From an uncultured Cryomorphaceae bacterium (GTDB lineage Bacteria > Bacteroidota > Bacteroidia > Flavobacteriales > Schleiferiaceae), in contig CAJVWI010000008.1 in the NCBI GenBank assembly GCA_913009655.1, positions 1 through 64,000 of the forward strand: a stretch of 64,000 nucleotides of DNA, written 5' to 3'. Every line of letters starts with the position of its first letter. Position 1 is the stretch's first letter. Of this stretch, positions 35,981-43,916 are shown one piece after another. The position numbers and the translations under genes were made by a program. The notes below the pieces were generated by a model. The model was given only the letters and a program-made list of their open reading frames with translations. It was not told the origin of the DNA and did no database searches.

Positions 35981-36272
35981 AATTCAGTATTATCTCAGAA
36001 ATAACAATTTCTTGATCAATTTTTTCATTCAAAGCATTCAATAACCTTTTTTTTTGCATGCTTAGCTCGTGTCTTAAGGAATTTGAATCACAAGAAACGT
36101 AAAGAGTCTCCTTTTTAATTGAGAATTTTCGAACTTTTTGATAGGCCTGCTCTCCTAATATTTCAATCCAAGCATTCTCTATCAATCCCAATTTATAGGA
36201 GTTTTTATGCTGAAAAGGTTCCTTAATTGAACTTATAACTTCAGCTATCGATTTTAGATCGGGTCTTAACAT
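35979..36272 (-). CDS. DUF721 (DciA-like) small protein
   Basis: 97 residues, mostly alpha-beta: SYKLGLIENAWIEILGE ... LYVSCDSNSLRHELSMQKKRLLNALNE. The pattern of a W followed by a (V/S)xxxxLRHELS block is that of DUF721. Some members (DciA) load the replicative helicase in bacteria that lack DnaC; this version is only the conserved core. Its start overlaps the recF stop by one base (TAATG type), and the recF-DUF721 order is common in Bacteroidota, consistent with a link to replication and repair. Function in this organism is inferred only. Confidence 0.8.
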   Translation of the reverse strand: MLRPDLKSIAEVISSIKEPFQHKNSYKLGLIENAWIEILGEQAYQKVRKFSIKKETLYVSCDSNSLRHELSMQKKRLLNALNEKIDQEIVISEIILN

Positions 36273-37366
36273 TAGCTACTTAAATCTATTACTTTAGCCT
36301 CTTCATTTACTGATTTAATCATAAACTCTGTTCTTTCAGTGTGGGTATCGGTAATGAAAATTTGGCCAAAATGGTGCTCATTTACTAAACGAATTAAACC
36401 TTCAACCCTCAGAGCATCTAACTTATCAAATATATCGTCTAACAATAAAATTGGTTTGACCCCCAAAGCATTTTTCAAAGAATCAAATACCGCCAGTTTT
36501 AGAGCTACAACAAATGATTTTTGCTGCCCCTGGGAACCGACTCGGTTTAATTGCTCCCCATGCAGTTTAAACAATAAGTCTTCTCTGTGAATTCCCTTAG
36601 AAGTATACTGCAAAACACGATCTTTATCTAAATTTTCATTTAGTAAAACATCTAAATCTTTTTCATGTAACGAAGATTTATATTCAATTGCCACAATTTC
36701 TTTATCACCTGCCATCCAGCCATAGTACTTTTTTAAGACTGGTTCAAAATACTCAACAAATGTTTGTCTAGCTGAATAAATTATTTTACTATTCAAAACA
36801 AGCTGATCATTATATAAACCAAGCATAGACTCATCAAAAGTTCTATTAGCAGCAAAGTATTTTAAAAGCGCATTTCTTTGTGACAAAGCTCGATTATATG
36901 ATAAAAGAGCTTCTAAATACTTCTTATCTGATTGCGCGATGACAGAATTCATGAATTTACGTCTAGCCTCGCTTCCATCGGTAATAAGATTCCTATCATA
37001 GGGACTAATCATAACTACTGGAAATCTACCTAGGTGGTCTGAAAGCTTTGTGTATTCGGCGTCATCAGTCTTGAAAACTTTTTTTTCAGCTTTTTTAAGA
37101 CCGCAATAAATTGGAGTCACAATCTGATTCGCTTGCATTTTTCCTTCAAGCACAAAAAATGGAGCGTTGAACTGAATGTTGTGAAAGTCAGAGTTGTGAA
37201 AATAACTCTTTGTCATGCACAAGACATGTATTGCATCTAAAATAGTAGTCTTTCCAGCACCATTGATTCCAACTATAGCATTTAGTTTAGGTGAAAAAGT
37301 GAAATCAATTGAAGTATGGTTTTTAAAATGAACCATACGCAATTCTGTTAGTGTCAAATCATGCAT
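36272..37366 (-). CDS. recF: DNA replication and repair protein RecF
   Basis: 364 residues. Walker A is GINGAGKTTILDAIHVLC (about residues 34-51), the SMC-like signature is GSQGQQKSFVVALKLAV (about 277-293), and the Walker B/D-loop region is ILLLDDIFDKLDALR (about 309-323). It binds gapped DNA and helps RecO and RecR load RecA. Length is normal. A TACTTTTG element lies only 4 bases before the ATG, which suggests a leaderless transcript. It forms an overlapping pair with the DUF721 gene and is divergent from the TPR membrane protein gene. Confidence 0.95.
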   Translation of the reverse strand: MHDLTLTELRMVHFKNHTSIDFTFSPKLNAIVGINGAGKTTILDAIHVLCMTKSYFHNSDFHNIQFNAPFFVLEGKMQANQIVTPIYCGLKKAEKKVFKTDDAEYTKLSDHLGRFPVVMISPYDRNLITDGSEARRKFMNSVIAQSDKKYLEALLSYNRALSQRNALLKYFAANRTFDESMLGLYNDQLVLNSKIIYSARQTFVEYFEPVLKKYYGWMAGDKEIVAIEYKSSLHEKDLDVLLNENLDKDRVLQYTSKGIHREDLLFKLHGEQLNRVGSQGQQKSFVVALKLAVFDSLKNALGVKPILLLDDIFDKLDALRVEGLIRLVNEHHFGQIFITDTHTERTEFMIKSVNEEAKVIDLSS

Positions 37367-37370
37367 ATGC

Positions 37371-37378
37371 CAAAAGTA
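37371..37378 (-). promoter_or_regulatory. -7 promoter element of recF, almost at the start codon
   Basis: TACTTTTG on the minus strand, with 4 bases before the ATG at 37366. By the usual spacing, transcription would start at or within a base or two of the ATG. No TTG element is found at the usual distance. Confidence 0.4.
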
Positions 37379-37399
37379 GCTCCAATCGACGGTTTTGGC

Positions 37400-37407
37400 T
37401 ATCTTTG
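37400..37407 (+). promoter_or_regulatory. -7 promoter element of the TPR membrane protein gene
   Basis: TATCTTTG, followed by GCCGCCC, 36 bases before the ATG at 37444. Divergent from the recF element 21 bases away. The -33 half is unclear. Confidence 0.5.
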
Positions 37408-37443
37408 CCGCCCTTAATCTACAGATCTTCTATTTAAGACGTT

Positions 37444-38142
37444 ATGGCAAAGAAAAAAGAATTTGATCTTATTGAAAATCCTGAAGCAGCAGTTGAAGCA
37501 GGATTGAACAAAGTAGAAACGTTTGTTCAGAAACACAAAGAAAAGATTATTACCGTGGTTGCAGCGGCAGTAGTAGGAGTTGCTGGAATTTGGGCCTACA
37601 ATCAATTCATAAGTATTCCGAATGAGGAAAAAGCTCAAGTCGCAATCTATCCTGCACAACAGGCCTTTGCCAAAGATTCTCTGAAATTAGCGCTTAACGG
37701 CAACGGACTTACTCTTGGTTTTTTAGACATTATAGACGAATATGGAGCTACAAAAGCTGCAAACCTAGCCAATTATTATGCTGGACTATGTTATTTAAGC
37801 CTGGGACAACCTGAAGACGCAATTGAATACTTAGATAATTTTAAAGGAAATGATCCAGTTTTGAGTATTGTTGCAAAGGGTGCAATTGGAGATGCCTTCG
37901 CGGACTTAAATCAGCCAAATGAAGCATTAGAATATTATATCAAAGCTTCAAATGGCAATGCGAACAATTTTTTAACCCCAATATTTTTAAAGAAAGCTGG
38001 AACTGCTGCTGAAATGGTAGAAAATTATAAGGTGGCATTGAAAGTCTACAAGCGTTTAAAATCTGATTTTTCCAATTCGAATGAGTCCCAAGACATAGAG
38101 GCCTTAATTTCTTTTTGTGAAGCTAAAATTAGCAATTCTTAA
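37444..38142 (+). CDS. membrane-anchored tetratricopeptide protein (YfgM/PpiD-partner-like)
   Basis: 232 residues. An N-terminal charged stretch is followed by one transmembrane helix (about residues 35-52, IITVVAAAVVGVAGIWAY). A periplasmic region with two or three TPR hairpins (ANYYAGLCYLSLGQPEDAIEYL; GDAFADLNQPNEALEYYIKA) makes up the rest. This topology resembles YfgM, an ancillary Sec-translocon/folding factor, but sequence alone is not decisive; it could equally be a generic TPR anchor. It stands immediately (0 bp) before ribH and has its own TATCTTTG promoter element. Confidence 0.75.
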   Translation: MAKKKEFDLIENPEAAVEAGLNKVETFVQKHKEKIITVVAAAVVGVAGIWAYNQFISIPNEEKAQVAIYPAQQAFAKDSLKLALNGNGLTLGFLDIIDEYGATKAANLANYYAGLCYLSLGQPEDAIEYLDNFKGNDPVLSIVAKGAIGDAFADLNQPNEALEYYIKASNGNANNFLTPIFLKKAGTAAEMVENYKVALKVYKRLKSDFSNSNESQDIEALISFCEAKISNS

Positions 38143-38613
38143 ATGTCGACTGCTCAACGCTCCAATGTTGATCTAAACAAGCTACCCTCGACAAAAGGAA
38201 AACGCTTTGCTCTCGTCGTTTCTGAATGGAATTCGGAAATTACTAACAACTTAAAGTCCGGAGCGCGAGAAACCTTGCTGTCATCGGGAGTGAAAACAAA
38301 AGACATTGAAGAATTTAATGTGCCAGGCAGTTTTGAACTAATCCATGCGTGTAAGGTTGTTTCAGAATCACTTGAATTTGATGCCGTTATTTCTATTGGC
38401 TCAATCATTCGAGGTGAAACTTCTCATTTTGATTTCGTATGCCATGGTGTATCGAGCGGAATAGCTCTCCTCAACGCCAATGGAAAAACTCCTATTATAT
38501 TCTGTGTGTTAACTGATGACAATAAACAGCAATCAATTAATCGGTCTGGTGGGAAGTATGGCAATAAAGGTATCGAAGCAGCAATTGCAGCGATAAAAAT
38601 GTCCAGCTTTTAA
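38143..38613 (+). CDS. ribH: 6,7-dimethyl-8-ribityllumazine synthase
   Basis: 156 residues, normal for RibH. Conserved segments are VSEWNSEITNNLKSGA (substrate loop), FNVPGSFELIHACK, and IRGETSHFDFVCHGVSSGIA with the catalytic histidine. Also seen is FCVLTDDNKQQS, where most RibH read VLTT(E/D)xxxQA. It condenses a ribityl uracil with a butanone phosphate in riboflavin synthesis and forms a large oligomer. It follows the TPR gene without a gap, so it is probably co-transcribed. A weak hairpin with a T-run (about 38637-38655) could end the transcript. No FMN riboswitch is visible. Confidence 0.95.
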   Translation: MSTAQRSNVDLNKLPSTKGKRFALVVSEWNSEITNNLKSGARETLLSSGVKTKDIEEFNVPGSFELIHACKVVSESLEFDAVISIGSIIRGETSHFDFVCHGVSSGIALLNANGKTPIIFCVLTDDNKQQSINRSGGKYGNKGIEAAIAAIKMSSF

Positions 38614-38711
38614 AAATTCATCTAATATTTTTCTAGACCTCATTAATTAGGTTTTAACCGTTACAGTTGATATTGAGGCTTTTTAATTTAAACTTTCATA
38701 CATTGACCTAA

Positions 38712-40445
38712 ATGAGCGAAAAAATAGATATATCAGCTTACAATCGGGCATTAGATTGGATAGAAAGCTCAATTGACGATTCGGATAAACTAATTATCAA
38801 AGACTGGCTTGTTAGCGACCCTAAGACTCTAAACGAATCCTTCTATAAGGATCTAGAATTTGGAACTGGAGGGATTCGTGGTCTAATGCGTCTGGGATCA
38901 AACGGAGTCAATAAGTATACTTTAGGATTAGCTACTCAAGGACTATCAAATTATTTGAATCTCAAAATAAGTGAAAAACCTAAAGTTGCCATAGCTTATG
39001 ATTCAAGAAATAATAGTGAAACATTTGCTGACGAAGTATCCAAGGTTTTAAGAGCTAATAATATTGATGTTTTTCTATTCTCTGATTTGAGACCTACTCC
39101 TCAACTAAGCTATGCGGTAAGATCCTTATCATGCAATGCGGGAATAGTAATTACAGCATCTCACAATCCAAAAGAATACAATGGCTTTAAGGTTTATTGG
39201 TCTGATGGTGGACAACTAGTCGCTCCCCAGGATCAAGAAATTTTAACTTGTGTAAAGAATTTAAAAGTATCTGATATTAAATGGAATGGGGGAAATGGAG
39301 AAATTAATTATTTAGGTAAAGAGATCGACGATAGTTACCTTAAAAATATTGAAAAACTATCTCTAAACCCTGTATCTCACTCGAATATTAAGCTTGTTTT
39401 CACATCTCTCCACGGCACTGCCATTACACTGTTACCTCAAGTTCTCCAAAGTTTTGGTTTTAAAAATGTTCATATCCTTGAATCTCAAAAAAAACCTGAT
39501 GGGGACTTTCCTACAGTTATATCGCCAAACCCTGAGGAGGCCGAAGCTTTAGATCTTGCTTTACAAAAAGCTCGAGAAATTGATGCAGACATGGTAATTG
39601 GATGTGATCCTGATTCTGACCGAGTTGGTATAGCAGTAAGAGACCATCAAAATGAATTAATTCTCCTTAATGGAAATCAAACCGCAGCAGTTCTTTTTGA
39701 TTATATTTTAAAACAAAAAAGAATTTCAAACTCCCTGCCAAAAAACGGATTTGTAGCATCTACTGTCGTTACATCCGCTCTGCTTGGGGACATAGCAAAA
39801 TCTTACAGTATACCGGTTTATAATACCTTAACGGGCTTCAAATGGATAGCAGAATTAATCAACAAATTAGAAGGAGAAAAAGAATTTATCATTGGTGGTG
39901 AAGAATCTTACGGCTACTTAATTGGAAGCTTTGTTCGAGATAAAGATGCGATCTCAGCATCCGCTCTACTGGCAGAGGCGGCCTCATGGTATTTAGATCA
40001 AGGGTTAAGCTTTTACAGCCAGTTAATGAATATTTATGCAGTACATGGCACTCACGAAGACTCTCTTTTTAGTGTAATCAAAAAAGGCCAAAAAGGTGCA
40101 CAAGAAATTCAAGAAATCATGTCCAGACTGAGGGAAAACCCTCCTAAAGAAATAGGCACACATCTTGTCAATGAAATATCTGACTTTAAAACAAGTAAAT
40201 GCACAAATATCTCATTGGGTACTGATAAAATAATCGACCTACCAATATCTAATGTGCTGCAATTCAGGCTAAATAATGGAGATAGAATTACAGTACGCCC
40301 AAGTGGAACAGAACCCAAAATAAAATACTATTTTAATACAAAGGGAGCCCCACTAAATCTTACCGAGGAAAATAGCTATGAGATCATTCGTGCAGAGCTA
40401 AGGCATAGAATAGAATTATACAAATCAATCGTTGCGGATTTTTAA
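38712..40445 (+). CDS. phospho-sugar mutase (phosphoglucomutase/phosphomannomutase)
   Basis: 577 residues of the alpha-D-phosphohexomutase family, long PgcA-type. Landmarks: FGTGGIRGLMRLG near the N-terminus, active phosphoserine loop TASHNPKEYNGFKVYW (about 151-166), metal loop GCDPDSDRVG (about 297-306), sugar loop GGEESYGYL (about 396-404) and the phosphate-binding loop RPSGTEPKIKYY (about 535-546). It interconverts hexose-1- and -6-phosphates in the cytoplasm and so supplies nucleotide-sugar synthesis, including the capsule. Which hexose is preferred cannot be told. It sits 10 bases ahead of the thioredoxin-fold gene. Confidence 0.9.
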   Translation: MSEKIDISAYNRALDWIESSIDDSDKLIIKDWLVSDPKTLNESFYKDLEFGTGGIRGLMRLGSNGVNKYTLGLATQGLSNYLNLKISEKPKVAIAYDSRNNSETFADEVSKVLRANNIDVFLFSDLRPTPQLSYAVRSLSCNAGIVITASHNPKEYNGFKVYWSDGGQLVAPQDQEILTCVKNLKVSDIKWNGGNGEINYLGKEIDDSYLKNIEKLSLNPVSHSNIKLVFTSLHGTAITLLPQVLQSFGFKNVHILESQKKPDGDFPTVISPNPEEAEALDLALQKAREIDADMVIGCDPDSDRVGIAVRDHQNELILLNGNQTAAVLFDYILKQKRISNSLPKNGFVASTVVTSALLGDIAKSYSIPVYNTLTGFKWIAELINKLEGEKEFIIGGEESYGYLIGSFVRDKDAISASALLAEAASWYLDQGLSFYSQLMNIYAVHGTHEDSLFSVIKKGQKGAQEIQEIMSRLRENPPKEIGTHLVNEISDFKTSKCTNISLGTDKIIDLPISNVLQFRLNNGDRITVRPSGTEPKIKYYFNTKGAPLNLTEENSYEIIRAELRHRIELYKSIVADF

Positions 40446-40454
40446 TTAACTAAG

Positions 40455-41768
40455 ATGAAAACATATCTAACCCATAAATTGCGGCGATATTTTTGGATAT
40501 CAATTGGATCAGCAATTATTCCGGGATTTTTTTATGTTTCTTATTTGAAAAAGATAAATGATTCATTGGATACGTTAAGCCTTCAGAGCAAAACTCAATT
40601 ATGGAATGCTGAAATCAAATTTAGTGATGAGCATAGCTTAAAATTTCAAGTTGAAACGGTAAAATCTGATACATCATCATACTTTAATGATATCATTATT
40701 GTAAATGGAGATGAAAGACTATTTCTTAAACACCATAAGCAAGTAGGAGATCTCGGGAAATCTATTTGGCAATTCCCATTCCAATCAGAATTGCATCTTG
40801 ATAACTCAAAAGAACTGAAAGGTTATTTTATTAATATTGAAACGAAGGAAAGCTATCCTTTTACTTCCTCATTAGCTATTATTTCAAAAGAAAATAAATT
40901 AGAAAAAGTAAATCGTTTTCCAGCAAATGAATTCAAGAAGAAATCAAACAAAAACATATTTCCTTTCGCCAAAAGGTTTGCAATAAAATTAAGATCAAAC
41001 TCAGAGAGTTCTAAATCAGCGATTGGTGAATTTATTAATAAACCAAATTCAAATGAATACTATGGATCTATACTGACCGAAACTGGAGATTATCGATACC
41101 TAGCTGGAAATCGATATGGAAATAAACTTTTCTTGAGCACATTTGATGGGGTTCATGCTTATACATTTTTCATTGACATCAAAGAAAATGGAAGTATTAC
41201 AGGAAGACATTTTAGTGGAGCTGGTTATTCAGAACCGTTTATTGGGATTAGTGATAGCGTGTCAAAACTTCGAAACCCTAATGGAATAACTTTAGGTAAA
41301 GAAAATTCAAAAGTTGATTTAAAGCTACCTGAATATAAAACGGGAGAAATTATGCACCTAATAACTGGGCGCGGCAATGTTACTTTAATCCAAGTAATGG
41401 GTAGCTGGTGTCCAAATTGTCTGGACGAATCAGCATTTTTTAAAGAGCTTACGGTTTATAATGACCTAGACATTTATGCATTGGCATTTGAAAAAAGTTC
41501 CGATCGTGAAGAATGTATTTCTGCAATTAAAAAAGTTGTAGATTATTTAGACCTAAACTACCCTATTCTTTTCGCGGGAAAGGCCGAAAGTGGTGCTGTA
41601 GAAGACATTCTACCGATAAAAAATTTCATTTCTTACCCAACATATCTTTTATATGATCGAAAAGGAAAGCTCATTGAGGTTCATGCTGGGTTTTCCGGAC
41701 CTGCAACTCAAGGATATAATGATTTCACCGAGAAACTTCGTTCAAAAATTCAAGACTTATTGGATTAA
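40455..41768 (+). CDS. membrane-anchored thioredoxin-fold protein (TlpA/redoxin-like)
   Basis: 437 residues. A membrane helix near residues 14-32 anchors it. An all-beta region (about 45-290) resembles the N-terminal domain of Bacteroidota TlpA-type proteins (NEYYGSILTETGDYRYLAGN). A thioredoxin-fold domain (about 295-435) carries the active-site motif GSWCPNC (about residues 316-322) and a cis-proline region ISYPTYLLYDRKGKLIEVHAGF. It probably acts in the periplasm as a disulfide reductase or oxidase. It lies 5 bases before a zinc-cluster gene. Exact partner is unknown. Confidence 0.82.
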   Translation: MKTYLTHKLRRYFWISIGSAIIPGFFYVSYLKKINDSLDTLSLQSKTQLWNAEIKFSDEHSLKFQVETVKSDTSSYFNDIIIVNGDERLFLKHHKQVGDLGKSIWQFPFQSELHLDNSKELKGYFINIETKESYPFTSSLAIISKENKLEKVNRFPANEFKKKSNKNIFPFAKRFAIKLRSNSESSKSAIGEFINKPNSNEYYGSILTETGDYRYLAGNRYGNKLFLSTFDGVHAYTFFIDIKENGSITGRHFSGAGYSEPFIGISDSVSKLRNPNGITLGKENSKVDLKLPEYKTGEIMHLITGRGNVTLIQVMGSWCPNCLDESAFFKELTVYNDLDIYALAFEKSSDREECISAIKKVVDYLDLNYPILFAGKAESGAVEDILPIKNFISYPTYLLYDRKGKLIEVHAGFSGPATQGYNDFTEKLRSKIQDLLD

Positions 41769-41773
41769 AAATT

Positions 41774-42271
41774 ATGAGTAGCCAGATTCAATCTAAAAAC
41801 AAGTTCTTCCAAAGTTTAAAAAATCAGAACACTAGAACGCTCGATAAGGTTATTCATGAATTACATGACGATGTTTTTAAAAAAATTGATTGTTTAAATT
41901 GCGCCAACTGCTGCAAGACAACTGGACCATTATGGACAGCTAAAGATCGAGATAGAGTAGCAAAACATCTAAAAGTAAAAACTACAGAATTTGAAAACTC
42001 CTACCTAAAAATAGATGAAGAAGGTGATTATGTTTTACAACAGCTTCCGTGTCCCTTTTTAGAGAATGATAATCGATGTGGTATTTATAAAATCAGACCC
42101 AAAGCATGTGCTGAATATCCCCATACCAAAAGACCTAAGCAAAAACAAATACTGCATTTAACCCAGATTAATCAAAGCATTTGTCCAGCAGTTGAGAGTA
42201 TCGTCGATCAGATGGAGTTTATATTTTCAAAAAACGCAAAGAAAGGATTGCAGAAAAGATTAAAACGATAA
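41774..42271 (+). CDS. YkgJ-family cysteine cluster protein
   Basis: 165 residues, cytoplasmic. The cysteine cluster is CLNCANCCKTTGPLW (about residues 37-51), then PCPFL and CGIYKIRPKACAEYP (about 95-115), the pattern of the YkgJ/UPF0153 family that binds a zinc or iron-sulfur centre. The biochemical role of the family is unsettled. It is 5 bases downstream of the thioredoxin-fold gene. Its 3' end overlaps the convergent symporter gene by 53 bases, so the two coding regions share sequence on opposite strands. The C-terminal run KNAKKGLQKRLKR is strongly basic. Confidence 0.8.
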   Translation: MSSQIQSKNKFFQSLKNQNTRTLDKVIHELHDDVFKKIDCLNCANCCKTTGPLWTAKDRDRVAKHLKVKTTEFENSYLKIDEEGDYVLQQLPCPFLENDNRCGIYKIRPKACAEYPHTKRPKQKQILHLTQINQSICPAVESIVDQMEFIFSKNAKKGLQKRLKR

Positions 42272-43916
42272 AACAACCGATTAGATTATACCATAAATAT
42301 CCTAATTGTATAAAATCATACTGATTCAATAAATGCAATAGCATAACTGAGAATTGTGCTATTATCCCTGCAATAAAAACTGCATTTTTTTTTAGTTTTG
42401 GAAAGATCCAAGCACAAGCAAACAATCCCAACATTGGACCATAAAAAAGAGATCCAATTATATTAACTAATTGAATTAAATTTTCCGATAAAGAGGCACT
42501 TAGAGCGACAATTAATGCAACAATACCCCAAAATGCTGTTAATATTCTTGAAGCATGAATCGTCGTTTCTTGGTGAAACCCAAACGCCTGTTTAAAATCA
42601 ACAATAGATGTTGCAGAAAGTGCATTTAATTCCGCACTGCAACTAGACATAGCTCCAGATAAAATAACTGCCAATAGTAGTCCCAAAATACCAACAGGGA
42701 GACTTTTTAGGGCCCACCCTAAAAACACATAATCTGTGTCTTTTGTCTCTATACCCGGGAAACGAGATCTAATAACAGATTCCGCACTAGTTTTTAGTGA
42801 GTCACGTCTTTGATCAAGCAGTATCAGATTATTTTGATATTGATTATTTGACCCAGATGCTTGCTTAGAAAAATCACTTGCATTTTTCTTTCTCAACAGA
42901 ATCATGTTTTCCCATGAAGCATTGATATTTTTAACCTCTGGAGAAGTAATCTGATTCCATTTTGATTTTACTGAGGGATTATGCCAGATAGGTTCTTGGG
43001 AAAAATGCATAGTGGTAAATAGAAGTAAACCTAAACCTAAAATAAACAATTGCATTGGGATTTTTATAATTGCTGTAAAACCTAGACCAATTCTTATTTC
43101 TCTCATACTCCTCCCACCCAGATACCTACCAACCTGACTTTGATCTGTGCCAAAATATGCCATTGCCAAAAAGAAACCACCAGCAAGGCCTGACCAAACG
43201 GTATATCTACTTGATGGATCTATAGACCAGTCTAAAATCTGAGTTCTATTATAAACTTCCATTAAATCCCATGATTCTGACAAACCTATATTAGTGGGCA
43301 ATTCATTTAGCAATACAAAACCAGCGGCGAAGAGTCCACAAAAAACTACAAGCATTTGAAAAGATTGCGTTACTCCAACTGCCTTGTAACCCCCAAAAAC
43401 AGTATATAAAATAACTATTGCGCCGGTAATTATAATTGTTAGATTTAAACTCCACCCAAATACAGCTGAAAGCACAATACCAGGAGCATATAATGTAATA
43501 CCTGCGGATAAACTTCTAGACAATAAGAATAGGCTTGCGGCCAACCACCGAACCCTATTCCCAAATACTTTTTCTAAAAACGAGTATGCAGTCATAACGC
43601 CTGACTTCATATATCTAGGAATTATAAAAAGTCCTATGATAAGCAGGGCTATGGGCATACCAAAATAAAACTGCACAAATCTAAGCCCATCAGAAAACCC
43701 TTGTCCAGGAGTAGAAATAAAAGTTATTGCTGATGCCTGAGTAGCTATTATGCCCAATCCGATGGTGATCCAATGACTTTCTTTTTTACCCACCAGAAAC
43801 TCGCTACCCGAAGCGTTCTTTCTAGTTTTCCAAACACCCATAAACACAATAGCCCCCAAAGTACCTATGAGTGTTATCCAGTCAAAATAAGTTATGCTAT
43901 TTCCCATGCCCAACAA
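42219..43916 (-). CDS. sodium:solute symporter family protein
   Basis: 565 residues with about 13 or 14 membrane helices of the SSS/LeuT fold. Signature blocks: GKKESHWITIGLGIIATQASAITFISTPGQGF (family start) and YTVFGGYKAVGVTQSFQM (the GG...T.Q sequence). A helix-breaking SAITF element on TM1 is typical of sodium binding. A soluble loop of about 70 residues (about 310-380) is unusual in length. It overlaps the PIG-L-type deacetylase stop region by 20 bases and is most likely translated from the same mRNA. Substrate might be an amino sugar or its product, but that is only a context-based guess. Confidence 0.85.
   Translation of the reverse strand: MLGMGNSITYFDWITLIGTLGAIVFMGVWKTRKNASGSEFLVGKKESHWITIGLGIIATQASAITFISTPGQGFSDGLRFVQFYFGMPIALLIIGLFIIPRYMKSGVMTAYSFLEKVFGNRVRWLAASLFLLSRSLSAGITLYAPGIVLSAVFGWSLNLTIIITGAIVILYTVFGGYKAVGVTQSFQMLVVFCGLFAAGFVLLNELPTNIGLSESWDLMEVYNRTQILDWSIDPSSRYTVWSGLAGGFFLAMAYFGTDQSQVGRYLGGRSMREIRIGLGFTAIIKIPMQLFILGLGLLLFTTMHFSQEPIWHNPSVKSKWNQITSPEVKNINASWENMILLRKKNASDFSKQASGSNNQYQNNLILLDQRRDSLKTSAESVIRSRFPGIETKDTDYVFLGWALKSLPVGILGLLLAVILSGAMSSCSAELNALSATSIVDFKQAFGFHQETTIHASRILTAFWGIVALIVALSASLSENLIQLVNIIGSLFYGPMLGLFACAWIFPKLKKNAVFIAGIIAQFSVMLLHLLNQYDFIQLGYLWYNLIGCFIVLIFSAILSLRFLKI

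Noticed and set aside
37364-37390. TTTTGGCATATGC upstream of recF as a sigma-54 -24 element
   Set aside because: No GC at the required 10-base distance after the GG.
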